64,000 nt of DNA. Origin: Hazenella coriacea (lineage in GTDB: Bacteria; Bacillota; Bacilli; Thermoactinomycetales; Thermoactinomycetaceae). The notes beneath the pieces are model-generated. The model worked only from the letters and a program-made list of their open reading frames with translations, was not told the origin of the DNA and made no database searches. The stretch lies in the NCBI RefSeq assembly GCF_004341825.1, contig NZ_SMAG01000010.1, positions 19,504 through 83,503 on the forward strand, given 5' to 3'. Shown one piece after another: positions 52,166 to 60,930 of the stretch. Made by a program: the position numbers and the translations under genes. The number at the start of each line of letters is the position of its first letter. The first letter of the stretch is position 1.

Positions 52166-52524
52166 TGGCTGTACCCCCTTGTTCCCAGATGATCTCCCCA
52201 CCAAGCAAATAAAGGACCTCCAATGAATGTCACGATTAAATAAATAAGTTGCAAAGGGATGCTTTCTAATTGAGACATCTCAGCGCTCCAAGCTGAAAAA
52301 GTAGTATAAGAGCCCAAAAGACCTGTTCCTAATCCAAGTCGCCATTTTTTAAGTCGGGGGAATCGGGTACAGAGGGCAAACAGAAAGCCTAATAAAAAGC
52401 TACCTGTTACATTTACAATGAGGGTTCCCCATGGAAAGAGAATAAACGGAAAAAGAAAGGAAACTCCAGTTCTGAGCAGAGTACCAATAAAGCCACCAAT
52501 TCCCACCACCCACATTTGTCTCAT
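52162..52524 (-). CDS. crcB: Fluoride channel CrcB/Fluc, first subunit
   Basis: 120 residues, four membrane helices: VVGIGGFIGTLLRTGVSFLF, PWGTLIVNVTGSFLLGFLFA and GTGLLGSYTTFSAWSAEM (about residues 70-87) match the Fluc family. Start chosen at ATG 52524 behind AGAGAGGAT; a longer in-frame reading has no ribosome site. Paired small CrcB genes are typical in Firmicutes, each subunit in opposite membrane orientation. I see no fluoride riboswitch in the upstream 220 bases. Confidence 0.9.
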   Translation of the reverse strand: MRQMWVVGIGGFIGTLLRTGVSFLFPFILFPWGTLIVNVTGSFLLGFLFALCTRFPRLKKWRLGLGTGLLGSYTTFSAWSAEMSQLESIPLQLIYLIVTFIGGPLFAWWGDHLGTRGYSH

Positions 52525-52745
52525 TACTAAAAATCCTCTCTGTGTTATCTCCCAATAAAATAACAAAAATGAATGAAGTTCGCTAGGGACCGTTACAAAG
52601 ACTTTTTTTAAGGAGTGGTGTTGTTTCCAATCTCGATAGGAATTTTGTTGTTGCTTTTGATTAATCCGAAAAGGGGACTATATATCTTAAGCGAACGAAT
52701 TTTGTGAGTACACTACGGGAAAAAGAAACCATCTACATCACCGAT

Positions 52746-53126
52746 TCATGAAGTTTCTTCTCTATCCTCTTTTATACTTGAGGAGTCGATCTCCACGGTT
52801 GACTCTTCTGAAGGAGCGGATTCTTCTCCTCCTTCATTTGCTTCTTGCCCTTCCTTCGAATTCTCGGTCTGATGTTCTTTCATGATTTGATCAATGACAC
52901 CGCTCATACATGTTTCATCTCCGTTAGCAGATAATCCTACATTGAGTGTACCACTGAGAGTTTGCACGTGTAGTTCATGGATTTTATATTCCATTTTATC
53001 GATTTGGATTGGTTTTAAGTTGTTTATCATTTCTTTTAACTCTTGACTCTCTTTATTTAATTTGGCGATCTCGTCCTCCAATTGTTGAAGTCGTGCCCAC
53101 CAGTAAGGAACATTAGCATCGTACAT
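52746..53126 (-). CDS. Spore germination protein GerPC-like
   Basis: 126 residues; ATG 53126 follows GAGGTGATTG on the minus strand. The protein begins with a coiled coil (WARLQQLEDEIAKLNKESQE, about 10-29), followed by the GerPC core IQIDKMEYKIHELHVQTLSG and TLNVGL (about residues 46-71), and a long acidic tail rich in Glu and Ser. GerP proteins sit in the inner coat and help germinants reach their receptors. It is divergent from the Hsp20 gene and the two small GerP genes. Confidence 0.85.
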   Translation of the reverse strand: MYDANVPYWWARLQQLEDEIAKLNKESQELKEMINNLKPIQIDKMEYKIHELHVQTLSGTLNVGLSANGDETCMSGVIDQIMKEHQTENSKEGQEANEGGEESAPSEESTVEIDSSSIKEDREETS

Positions 53127-53282
53127 CCCAATCACCTCGGTTCCGGTCATGATTACTAATAGAAGTATATGGTGTTGTTGTACTCTTTCATTCCCAATCT
53201 GTGACAAGACGAGCCCTTATCGAATAAACTGTGTGCAGTGAGACCAGAGAGACTGTTTTGGGAGCGAGAGGAGGATGGGGTG

Positions 53283-53723
53283 TTGAATAATAGTAAAAAC
53301 AGTTTTGATTTTACGAAATGGAATCAATTAGCTCGTCAATTTCTTGGTGAGGATTTTTTTCAGGATATGATGGATGGTCCACTCAAGCAAGGTCAGGGGC
53401 CTTATGCAGATGTGTATCAAGGGCAAAATGAAGTGATTGTGGTTATTGATCTCCCTGGGATGGAGGATATTAACTCCCTAGACATCCGAGTGGAAGGGGC
53501 ACTCATGAAGATCAAAGGATTTATAACCTCTCCTTATCAAGGGTATCCAACTATTACGACAGAGCGACAACGGGGAGAATTTGAAAAAACGATTAATTTG
53601 GGAAATGATGTTTCTAATAAATATACGAGTGCGCGGTATCGGAAAGGGGTTTTGGAGATTCGGCTTCCCAAATTAGAAGTTCGTCAACAAGCTAAGAAAA
53701 TTAAAATTAATGCACAAGACTAG
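53283..53723 (+). CDS. Hsp20/alpha-crystallin family small heat-shock protein
   Basis: 147 residues. The alpha-crystallin domain is clear: YADVYQGQNEVIVVIDLPGM (about 41-60), a beta-rich region, FEKTINLGNDV and RKGVLEIRLPK (about 126-136), the IxI-like tail being KIKI. In Bacillales several such proteins (CotM/CotP) are spore-coat proteins; the GerP neighbours on both sides favour a coat role. Start chosen at TTG 53283, eight bases after GAGAGGAGG; GTG 53280 and an upstream GTG at 53238 are also in frame. Confidence 0.87.
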   Translation: MNNSKNSFDFTKWNQLARQFLGEDFFQDMMDGPLKQGQGPYADVYQGQNEVIVVIDLPGMEDINSLDIRVEGALMKIKGFITSPYQGYPTITTERQRGEFEKTINLGNDVSNKYTSARYRKGVLEIRLPKLEVRQQAKKIKINAQD

Positions 53724-53753
53724 AGAGATGTAAAAAGCAAGGAGGGGGAACGA

Positions 53754-53966
53754 GTGGGTACGATCAATAATATATTTAACCTAAAAATAAATAGTGTATC
53801 CAGTGCAGCCTCCGTCAATTTTGGTAATACCGTTAATATTGGAGCGGAAAGTGTGAACAAATCTGTAGGGGGATCTGCACCGATCGGGGATTTTTCTAGA
53901 AATATGGACTTAGAAAGAAACGTATATATAGATCCGGATCTAGTGGATACGCCCAGAGTGGGGTGA
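53754..53966 (+). CDS. GerPA/GerPF-like spore germination protein
   Basis: 70 residues; GTG start at 53754 behind AAGGAGGGGGAAC. The GerPA/PF family pattern is plain: INSVSSAASVNFGNTVNIGA (about 12-31), then GGSAPIGDFS and a terminal YIDPDLVDTP. These small proteins belong to the gerP locus needed for permeability of the spore coat to germinants. Its stop overlaps the next start in GTGA. Confidence 0.88.
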   Translation: MGTINNIFNLKINSVSSAASVNFGNTVNIGAESVNKSVGGSAPIGDFSRNMDLERNVYIDPDLVDTPRVG

Positions 53967-54208
53967 TCAAAGTGATTCAAGTCAATATTGGCTGTATTGA
54001 TATTAAGACAGTGTATCAAGCTGGTTCTGTGAATATCGGTACAACCCTTAACTTTGTACAAAGACCTCAACCACAAGGAGAGCCCCCCCTCCCACCTACT
54101 AGACCCCGTAGACCTAGACGTCCAAGGGTAAGACCACCCAGAGTACCCAGGGTACCAAAGCCCGAACCAACATCTTTGGGAACACAAGAGTCCTCCTCCA
54201 TGAACTAA
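53963..54208 (+). CDS. GerPB/GerPD-like protein with Pro/Arg-rich tail
   Basis: 81 residues; GTG 53963 overlaps the previous stop, and an in-frame GTG at 53972 lies just behind GGGGTGATC. The first half (VIQVNIGCIDIKTVYQAGSV, NIGTTLNFVQ) resembles GerPB/GerPD, with the ...SVxxIG... core. The second half is unusual: a Pro/Arg tract (PPTRPRRPRRPRVRPP, then PRVPRVPKPEP) that is strongly basic. GerPB has a Pro-rich end, but this one is much more basic, suggesting binding to an acidic coat component or nucleic acid. Confidence 0.75.
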   Translation: MIKVIQVNIGCIDIKTVYQAGSVNIGTTLNFVQRPQPQGEPPLPPTRPRRPRRPRVRPPRVPRVPKPEPTSLGTQESSSMN

Positions 54209-54333
54209 CTTTATATAACTAAATCGATACATTTTAAATTTACTTCAAACTGTTTGAGTCAGTGAAGAAAGTACATACTAGATGTGACACATGTTAGAAT
54301 GGATGTAACGATGAAATGTGAGGTGTATAGTAC

Positions 54334-54801
54334 ATGATTCAAGAAGGCAATCAAGCAATTGATTTTACATTAGAAGCTTCCAATGGAGAAAAGGTTTCCC
54401 TTTCAGAATTTCAGGGCAAAAATATTGTTCTCTATTTTTATCCGAAAGATATGACCCCAGGTTGTACCACACAGGCGTGTGATTTTCGTGATTACCATGA
54501 ACAATTTAGTCAAATGGATACAGTGATTCTGGGTGTGAGTCGAGACCCGATTTCTCGTCATGAAAAATTTATTGAAAAGTATAATCTTCCCTTTGCATTA
54601 TTGAGTGACCCTGAAGCGGAAGTTTCTCAACAGTATGGTGTATTTAAAGAAAAGAATATGTTTGGGAAAAAAGCGATGGGAATTGAACGATCTACTTTTA
54701 TCATTGATCGTCAAGGAAAAGTGGCTAAGGTATACCGAAAGGTAAAAGTAAAAGATCATGTGGCTGAGGCGCTACATTTTATTCAGCAACATTTGAAATA
54801 A
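54334..54801 (+). CDS. bcp: Thiol peroxidase of the BCP/PrxQ family (YgaF)
   Basis: 155 residues. Peroxidatic Cys44 lies in DMTPGCTTQACDFRD with the second Cys49 five residues on, as in atypical two-Cys PrxQ/Bcp. Conserved Arg follows in SRDPISRH and RSTFIID. It reduces hydroperoxides at thioredoxin's expense. ATG 54334 lies behind GAGGTG. Equivalent to ygaF in B. subtilis, again in the order leading to perR. Confidence 0.95.
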   Translation: MIQEGNQAIDFTLEASNGEKVSLSEFQGKNIVLYFYPKDMTPGCTTQACDFRDYHEQFSQMDTVILGVSRDPISRHEKFIEKYNLPFALLSDPEAEVSQQYGVFKEKNMFGKKAMGIERSTFIIDRQGKVAKVYRKVKVKDHVAEALHFIQQHLK

Positions 54802-54814
54802 AGGAGGAGGGAGA

Positions 54815-55588
54815 TTGCCCCAAACACTTTATGATTGGCCTGATTATTATGATTGGACTTCTCCAGGCTTAGAGCGGGATGTTACATATTATGTGGAACT
54901 TGCAAAGGAGTCGGGAGGACCCGTATTAGAGTTAGGTTGTGGGACAGGTAGAATCAGCCTCGCGATTGCGAAGGAGGGAATTCCTGTCGTTGGGGTTGAT
55001 CTTTCTGCACCCATGTTGAAGAAAGCCGAGAAGAAGGCGAGCGAAATGGGGCTTCTTTCCCATGTTCGTTTTTTGGAAGCTGATATGACTCAGCTAGATT
55101 TAGAGGAACAATTTCCACTCATCATCATTCCTTACCGTTCATTTCTTCATTTATTAACAGTTAGAGATCAAATCAATTGCTTAAAAAGAGTTCGTAAGCA
55201 TTTGAGTGATGAGGGTGTATTTGCATTTAATATTTTTGTACCTTGGATTGAAGATCTCCATCAAATGGATCAATCCTACTCGTATCGAGGAACATTTCCA
55301 GTTCCAGGCTCCTTTGATCAGGTTGAGCTATATGACTACACAGAGTACGACTATTTTCATCAGACAGCGACTATCGTACGTTATGTAGAACATTTCGATC
55401 CACAGGGTAGCTTGTTAAATAAAATTCGGACCTCTGTTCGATTCCGTTATATATTTCCGACTGAAATGCAACACTTACTCAACCTTTGTGGATTTAAAGT
55501 GGTTCATCAATATGGATCTTTTCATCGTACTTATTTTGACTCACAAAGTACGGAGTTAATTATAGAAGCAGTGAAAAGAATCGTTTAG
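54815..55588 (+). CDS. Class I SAM-dependent methyltransferase
   Basis: 257 residues; TTG start at 54815 behind AAAGGAGGAGGGAG. It has the SAM-binding motif I VLELGCGTGRISLAIA (about 45-60), motif II VVGVDLSAPML (about 66-76) and a post-I Asp in FLEADMTQLDL. The C-terminal half is strand-rich. The substrate is not evident. The start lies 13 bases after bcp and the next gene begins 17 bases after its stop, so these genes are probably one operon. Confidence 0.88.
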   Translation: MPQTLYDWPDYYDWTSPGLERDVTYYVELAKESGGPVLELGCGTGRISLAIAKEGIPVVGVDLSAPMLKKAEKKASEMGLLSHVRFLEADMTQLDLEEQFPLIIIPYRSFLHLLTVRDQINCLKRVRKHLSDEGVFAFNIFVPWIEDLHQMDQSYSYRGTFPVPGSFDQVELYDYTEYDYFHQTATIVRYVEHFDPQGSLLNKIRTSVRFRYIFPTEMQHLLNLCGFKVVHQYGSFHRTYFDSQSTELIIEAVKRIV

Positions 55589-55605
55589 AAATGGTGGGGA
55601 CATAG

Positions 55606-56559
55606 TTGGTTCATGTTGTTTCTACAGCTAAGATGAGTGAAAAGCACCAACTTTTGTGTAAGGAAACCTTTCCAGGGATCCGTTTTTCTTTTTTTAATGA
55701 GATTTCTGAAGCGCGAGGTGCTTTGCCTGAAGCGGAAGTATTGATTACTTATGGGGAAGATTTAACTGACGAAGTGATCGACAAGTGTACAAAGTTACGC
55801 TGGATTCAAGTGATTAGTGCTGGGTTAGAATGTATGCCTTTTCAGGCTTTACAAAAAAAGAATATCCATGTGACGAATGCCAGAGGGATTCATGCGATTC
55901 CTATGGCTGAGTATGTGATGGCTGTGCTATTACAAATCACACGTTGTACGATTCCTTTGATGGATCGACAACGGGCTAGGCATTGGGATCGAAGTATAAG
56001 GACTGGTGAATTAGCGGGAAAACAAATCGGGATTATTGGAGCCGGTGCCATTGGACAAGCCATTGCAGAACGAGCAAAAGCTTTTCAAATGAAAACGATC
56101 GGCTGTAACACGGATGGACATGTACGTCCAAACTTTGATCAGATGGTACAGACTCAACAGGTGGATGAACTACTTACCTACTCTGACTTTGTCGTTGTGA
56201 CCGTTCCATTAACCCCAGAGACACATCATTGGATTGATGAACAAAAGCTAAACATGATGAAGCCTTCTGCCTATTTGATTCATATTGCTCGTGGTGCGGT
56301 GGTTCAAGAATCCGCTTTGCTCCATTTGTTACAACAAGAAAAAATCGCAGGGGCAGTCATCGATGTATTTGAACAGGAACCACTTCCTCCTGAGCATCCA
56401 TTTTGGGATTTACCCAATGTAATTTTAACCCCTCATTTATCTGGGCGCTCCCCTCTATATATGACAAGGGCCATGGAGATTTTTATTCATAATATGAAGG
56501 TTTATCAAAATCAGATTGGAAACTGGATCAATCCGATTGACTTGTCCAAAGGATATTAA
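55606..56559 (+). CDS. D-2-hydroxyacid dehydrogenase
   Basis: 317 residues; TTG start at 55606. NAD-binding fold GIIGAGAIGQAIAERAKAF (about 142-160); the catalytic Arg lies in HIARGAVVQESAL, a Glu in FEQEPLPPEHPFWDLPNV and the His in ILTPHLSGRS (about 275-284), which is the D-isomer-specific 2-hydroxyacid dehydrogenase layout. It reduces 2-oxoacids with NADH or NADPH; the substrate is unknown. It lies between the methyltransferase and nth. Confidence 0.9.
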   Translation: MVHVVSTAKMSEKHQLLCKETFPGIRFSFFNEISEARGALPEAEVLITYGEDLTDEVIDKCTKLRWIQVISAGLECMPFQALQKKNIHVTNARGIHAIPMAEYVMAVLLQITRCTIPLMDRQRARHWDRSIRTGELAGKQIGIIGAGAIGQAIAERAKAFQMKTIGCNTDGHVRPNFDQMVQTQQVDELLTYSDFVVVTVPLTPETHHWIDEQKLNMMKPSAYLIHIARGAVVQESALLHLLQQEKIAGAVIDVFEQEPLPPEHPFWDLPNVILTPHLSGRSPLYMTRAMEIFIHNMKVYQNQIGNWINPIDLSKGY

Positions 56560-56597
56560 ATACAGACAGATAGAAAAACAGAGGGGAGGGAGAACGA

Positions 56598-57245
56598 TTG
56601 AAACCCAAACCAAAACGAGTGGCGACCAGAAAGATTCTCGACTCATTAGCTGAGATGTATCCAGATGCGCATTGTGAACTCGACTTTCGTAATCCATTTG
56701 AGTTATTAATCGCTACCATCTTATCCGCCCAATCCACAGATCGGCAAGTGAACAAGGTGACCAAAGGATTATTTGAAAAATTCCCCACTCCACAAGCTAT
56801 TCTAACCATTACCGTGGAGGAGTTAGCAGATCATATTCGGGGGTTAGGACTTTTTCGCAATAAGAGTAAAAACATCATGAAAACATGTGAAATCTTAGTA
56901 GATAAGTATGATGGAGAGGTTCCACAGAACAGAAAGGACTTAGAAGCTCTCCCGGGAGTCGGACGGAAAACTGCCAATGTGGTTTTAAGCAACGCATTTG
57001 GCGTTCCAGCTTTAGCCGTTGACACCCATGTACAGCGAGTTTCCAACCGCTTGGCATTAGCCGATAGTGAAAACCCTCTTGAAGTCGAACGACAGCTCAT
57101 GAAAAAAGTGCCACGTGCCGAGTGGAGTGATACCCATCATCAACTGATCTGGCATGGACGCAGAATTTGTAGTGCCAGAAATCCTAAATGCAGCAATTGT
57201 GATCTATTATCTTATTGTTGGTATGGAAAGAATATGGGGATCTGA
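56598..57245 (+). CDS. nth: Endonuclease III
   Basis: DNA glycosylase/AP lyase that excises oxidised pyrimidines. The 215 residues have the helix-hairpin-helix LPGVGRKTANVVLSNAFG with catalytic Lys124, Asp142 in AVDTHVQRV, and a 4Fe-4S cluster at Cys191, 198, 201 and 207 (C-x6-C-x2-C-x5-C). TTG 56598 follows GAGGGGAGGGAG. A terminator closes the operon 40 bases on. The window thus has both base-excision enzymes of the HhH family (MutY and Nth) near peroxide-response genes. Confidence 0.96.
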   Translation: MKPKPKRVATRKILDSLAEMYPDAHCELDFRNPFELLIATILSAQSTDRQVNKVTKGLFEKFPTPQAILTITVEELADHIRGLGLFRNKSKNIMKTCEILVDKYDGEVPQNRKDLEALPGVGRKTANVVLSNAFGVPALAVDTHVQRVSNRLALADSENPLEVERQLMKKVPRAEWSDTHHQLIWHGRRICSARNPKCSNCDLLSYCWYGKNMGI

Positions 57246-57287
57246 TTGGGAGATAAAATAAGATATTCGAAGGACTTAGGTTTATAG

Positions 57288-57329
57288 CCCCCAGTGAATG
57301 GATTGTTGAGTCCATTCACTGGGGGTTTT
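57288..57329 (+). terminator. Terminator after nth
   Basis: A 15-bp perfect stem (57288-57302 with 57311-57325, CCCCCAGTGAATGGA and complement), 8-base loop, then TTTT. Confidence 0.88.
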
Positions 57330-57354
57330 CGATAAATATAAAAGTAGAAATGAA

Positions 57355-57540
57355 TTATTCGAAGTCATATATGATACGGACAGATGCACCATTTTTTAGT
57401 AAATACTGAACTGTTTTGAGTTGATCATGCATCATAGTTTTGTGTAAAGGAGTTTGCTGGTATTTGTTTTTTAAAAGTAGATCCCTTCTCTTTTGATTAT
57501 TTTGTGTTTCATTTCTATTTATTTTAATTGAAAGGTACAA
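57355..57540 (-). pseudogene. Ankyrin-repeat fragment
   Basis: The minus strand encodes 61 residues with one recognisable ankyrin repeat: TPLHKTMMHDQLKTVQYLLK then NGASVR at about residues 31-56. There is no well-spaced ribosome site (AAAGGA abuts the TTG at 57540) and no ATG. It looks like a leftover of a larger ankyrin protein. Confidence 0.4.
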
Positions 57541-57759
57541 ATCCTTTATAAGTTTGATTTTTGAATTGTTTCTCCTACATATAAGAATCGATCCAAAAAA
57601 AGAGTCACGATTTATTTTTGTGTACCTATAATTGGTATGGAAAGATTACGAGCGATTGACAAAGAATACAAAAGAGACGTAGACTAATTATATAGATTCT
57701 AAGTTAAGAATGGTTATATATCCATCAAAGGTAAATGGCGGACTTGCGAGGTGATGAAC

Positions 57760-58194
57760 ATGGCTAATAACCGTCTGGCTGAAGCTGTTGAAACATTGAA
57801 GTCCATAGGTGTCCGTATGACACCTCAGAGACATGCTATTTTGGACTATCTTCTTTCCACAATGGCTCACCCGACAGCTGATGAAATCTATAAAGCACTT
57901 GAAGGAAACTTTCCAAATATGAGTGTGGCTACGGTTTATAATAACTTAAGGGTGTTTAAAGAGGCGGGTTTAGTCAGAGAACTCACATATGGTGATTCCT
58001 CCAGCCGCTTTGATGCCAATATGATTGATCATTATCATGTGATTTGTCATGTGTGTGGTAAAATTACTGACTTTGATTATCCATCACTATTAAGTGTGGA
58101 AAAAGAAGCAGCATGTGCGACTGGTTATCAAGTAGATTATCACCGTATGGAAATTTACGGAACATGCCCAACTTGTTCACAACATAAACAATAG
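57760..58194 (+). CDS. perR: Peroxide-responsive repressor PerR
   Basis: A Fur-family repressor of peroxide defence genes. With the start at ATG 57760 (behind GCGAGGTGATGAAC) the residue numbers equal those of B. subtilis PerR: metal-site ligands His37, Asp85, His91, His93, Asp104 and structural zinc Cys96, 99, 136 and 139. Asp104 marks PerR rather than Fur. His37/His91 oxidation senses hydrogen peroxide when iron is bound. No obvious PerR box was recognised in its own 500-bp upstream region. Confidence 0.96.
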   Translation: MANNRLAEAVETLKSIGVRMTPQRHAILDYLLSTMAHPTADEIYKALEGNFPNMSVATVYNNLRVFKEAGLVRELTYGDSSSRFDANMIDHYHVICHVCGKITDFDYPSLLSVEKEAACATGYQVDYHRMEIYGTCPTCSQHKQ

Positions 58195-58222
58195 GCATAA
58201 AATCATTTATGAAGAAAAAAGT

Positions 58223-58261
58223 AAAACCTAGCATTTCTGCTATATGTAAATGCTAGGTTTT
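58223..58261. terminator. Terminator between perR and the acyl-CoA synthetase gene
   Basis: AAAACCTAGCATTT (58223-58236) pairs with AAATGCTAGGTTTT (58248-58261). It ends perR on the plus strand; the stop of the convergent synthetase gene (58253-58255) lies in the right arm. Confidence 0.85.
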
Positions 58262-60076
58262 GTCTTTTGTAGAAGATTCGGTGACAGCTGTTTCAGTGTG
58301 GGTGGGGGAGTACATCGTAGCAATCTTAGCGGTATAATTGAGCTCTACTTGTTCCAATTTTGTTTGTAAAAGGGGAGTTAACTCGCCGATTCCTAGTGAA
58401 AGCTCATGATCAAGAAGTGTAAACTGTTTTGGTTGTTGAAAGGGCTCTAGGTGAACAAGAAGGCGGTCTATTTCTTGTTGAAAGAGATGGACAATTTCAT
58501 TGGATCGTATCAATTCTTCACGATTTTTGATCAACAATTGCTTCCTTTCCGCGTATTCCATGCAAGTTGTAAAGTTAGGAATAATGAGTGCAGTTAAATA
58601 GTCATGATTTTTACCAACAATGATTGCTTGCTTAATGTAAGGGCTTGTTGCTAATACTTGTTCGATCATTCGTGGCTCAATCGATTGACCTGTAGATAGT
58701 TCAAAATGTCCTTCTTTGCGTTCAAAAAATCGTAGCGACCCATTCTCATTCCATTCAACTAAATCTCCTGTATGCAACCATCCATTGCTCATTGTTTGGG
58801 CAGTTTCTTCTTCTTGTTTATAATAACCAACCATGATACTAGGGCTTTTTACGAGAAGTTCCCCATCAGGAAGAATGCGGATCTCTGTACCAGGAATAGC
58901 GGAACCAATCGTACCATTTTGCATCTGATGTACTTGATTAGATAGTACGATGGAAGAGCACTCAGTCAGACCATATGATTCAATAATCGGAACACCACTG
59001 TGAGCGAAAAATGAGCTTACATCTGTTTGAAGGGGAGCACCACATGAAATCATGAGACGAAGTTGTCCACCTAACATCTTTCGGATCTTGGAGAAGACAG
59101 CCAAATGGGCTAGTGTATGTTTTACTCGGAGATCATTGGGAACTGACCAATTAAATCCTTTTGCGGTTGTCTCTAAGTAGGATTTAGCGATCGATGAAGC
59201 CCAATCAAAGAGCTTTTGTTTCAAGTTATTATGTGTCCACTCTTGAACCAATTGTTTATGTAGCTTCTCAAGAAGTTGAGGTAGAGTTAATATAATGGTT
59301 GGTTTTACTTCGATCATCGTTTGCTGGATGTTGTCAGTCTTTCTTGTATAGGCGATAGTTGCCCCAGAGCCAAGTGGTGCAAATTGTCCTGTGATCCGTT
59401 CAAAGGTGTGAGACATAGGTAGGACGGAAAGGAAAATATCAGATACTGAATAGGGAACGGCAAAAGCAAATGACTCGATTTGATGTAAAATATTTAAATG
59501 AGATAACATCACAGCTTTAGGTTGTCCAGTTGTACCAGAGGTAAAAACAATGGTGGCCAAATCAGAAGGCTGAATGGATGGATAAGCCCAATCAAGTTCT
59601 TCAATGCCGATGGTTTGCCCCATTTGAATGACTGTTTCAAATTGCAATGCCTTTTGGTCTTCATTGGGGGTACCTTGCATCAAGATGAGATGTTTGACAG
59701 GTAAATCGAGTAAATGAAGTCTTTTAAGCATCTGAGAATCTTGAACAATGATTGTCTCCACGTCAGTCTGTTTCATGAATTGGTGAATTTGTTCTGTAGA
59801 AAATGTCAGGTGAATCGGCACCGTAATGGCTCCCAAACTGAGGATTGCCAAATCACTGATCAGCCAATGAGGATGATTTTCTCCAAGGATGGCCACTTTG
59901 GAGTTCGCACGAATCCCCAGTCGTTCTAGACCAAATGCAAAGTCACGAACAGTATTCCACAGCTTTTGATATGTAAATGTCTTGGTAACACCTTCTTGTT
60001 TCCACTGTAGAGCTATCTGGTTAGAGTTTTTCTTCACACTCTTTGCTAATAAATCGATGAGATTATGAGATTTCAT
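58253..60076 (-). CDS. Long-chain acyl-CoA synthetase (AMP-forming)
   Basis: 607 residues. AMP-binding enzyme motifs: P-loop-like TIVFTSGTTGQPKAVMLSH (about 175-193), YGLTECSSIVLSNQV (about 362-376, motif A5), HTGDLVEWNENG and the domain-closing RKEGHFELSTGQSIEP segment. It activates fatty acids to acyl-CoA through acyl-AMP. The catalytic Lys usual near the C-terminus is not obvious. ATG 60076 follows AAAGGAGGGC. Confidence 0.9.
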   Translation of the reverse strand: MKSHNLIDLLAKSVKKNSNQIALQWKQEGVTKTFTYQKLWNTVRDFAFGLERLGIRANSKVAILGENHPHWLISDLAILSLGAITVPIHLTFSTEQIHQFMKQTDVETIIVQDSQMLKRLHLLDLPVKHLILMQGTPNEDQKALQFETVIQMGQTIGIEELDWAYPSIQPSDLATIVFTSGTTGQPKAVMLSHLNILHQIESFAFAVPYSVSDIFLSVLPMSHTFERITGQFAPLGSGATIAYTRKTDNIQQTMIEVKPTIILTLPQLLEKLHKQLVQEWTHNNLKQKLFDWASSIAKSYLETTAKGFNWSVPNDLRVKHTLAHLAVFSKIRKMLGGQLRLMISCGAPLQTDVSSFFAHSGVPIIESYGLTECSSIVLSNQVHQMQNGTIGSAIPGTEIRILPDGELLVKSPSIMVGYYKQEEETAQTMSNGWLHTGDLVEWNENGSLRFFERKEGHFELSTGQSIEPRMIEQVLATSPYIKQAIIVGKNHDYLTALIIPNFTTCMEYAERKQLLIKNREELIRSNEIVHLFQQEIDRLLVHLEPFQQPKQFTLLDHELSLGIGELTPLLQTKLEQVELNYTAKIATMYSPTHTETAVTESSTKDKT

Positions 60077-60243
60077 AGATGAGTATAGCCCTCCTTTTCC
60101 AAAGCATAAACAATAATATTATATCGATGATTTTGACAAAAGAGAATGTCTTACTTTCAAAGTCCAATTGGTATAGGAAGCTTTTTTCTCAAAAAATGGA
60201 TGAGAAAATCGTAAAGAATATAGTTATTTTCGCTATTCAAAAG

Positions 60244-60273
60244 AAAAACGCCTTCTTTTATTTGAAAGCGTTA
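60244..60273 (-). terminator. Terminator after the YgzB-like gene
   Basis: Read on the minus strand, AACGCtTTC pairs with GAAgGCGTT and a T run follows. Confidence 0.6.
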
Positions 60274-60615
60274 TGGTTGAGTGGGTGTTGTTTCTTGATT
60301 TGATTGGGATGGTGCATCAGGCGCATCTTTAGGATCAAGAGAAAGAATAGCTTTACAATGCATACATTGGTCTCGTCTACCTAATACTTTCGTTTCTTTG
60401 GAACAGACGGGACAATGGACTTTTACAGATTGTGTAGAGAGAATTCCGATCCAAAAATAGATGGCTACACTGGCACAGACGAATAGCATGCCAAAGATAA
60501 AGAAAAGAGTCATCCAACTTGGCCATACAAAACCGAGATACATCACTCCTACTCCAATAAAGATGAGAAGTAGGGCAAATGTACGAATCTTATTTAATTT
60601 ACCGGAAAGAAGCAT
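60271..60615 (-). CDS. YgzB-family membrane protein with zinc ribbon
   Basis: 114 residues starting at ATG 60615 behind AAGGAGGAGC. It begins with the family segment KLNKIRTFALLLIFIGVGVM, has three hydrophobic helices (ending FWIGILSTQSVKV at about 56-68) and a zinc ribbon CPVCSKETKVLGRRDQCMHC with the Cys-x2-Cys pairs (about residues 70-89). The YgzB/DUF2614 family is conserved near perR in Bacillales but has no known function. Its Pro/Gln tail is soluble. Confidence 0.9.
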   Translation of the reverse strand: MLLSGKLNKIRTFALLLIFIGVGVMYLGFVWPSWMTLFFIFGMLFVCASVAIYFWIGILSTQSVKVHCPVCSKETKVLGRRDQCMHCKAILSLDPKDAPDAPSQSNQETTPTQP

Positions 60616-60873
60616 TGATTGCTCCTCCTTATACAGTAGGGTGAAAAATAAAATGGTGTCTAGGATTAGTTCAGCTTGATTGTATCACGATGTTTATTGA
60701 TATTCAAATTCGGAATGATGGTCGATGAATAGTATATTTAAAGACTCTACTTTTCCTACATCATAAGCGATCATGTATAATATGTTTTAAAGCTTTGTTA
60801 ATAAATTGCTTTCGGATAATGTTGTCAAATTACCTACAGTGAGGGGTCGATATTTTTCCCCAATGACTTTGTG

Positions 60874-60902
60874 TTGACTGACTTTGGGGTGGTTTCTACA
60901 TA
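60874..60902 (+). promoter_or_regulatory. Candidate promoter and operator of the MFS exporter gene
   Basis: TTGACT (60874-60879), 17 bases, TACATA (60897-60902). An inverted repeat CCCCAA (60858-60863)/TTGGGG (60884-60889) surrounds the -35, a possible repressor site. Otherwise 60616-60930 holds no gene that I see. Confidence 0.4.
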
Positions 60903-60930
60903 AGATGAAAGATGATTGGGGGAGGCTTCT

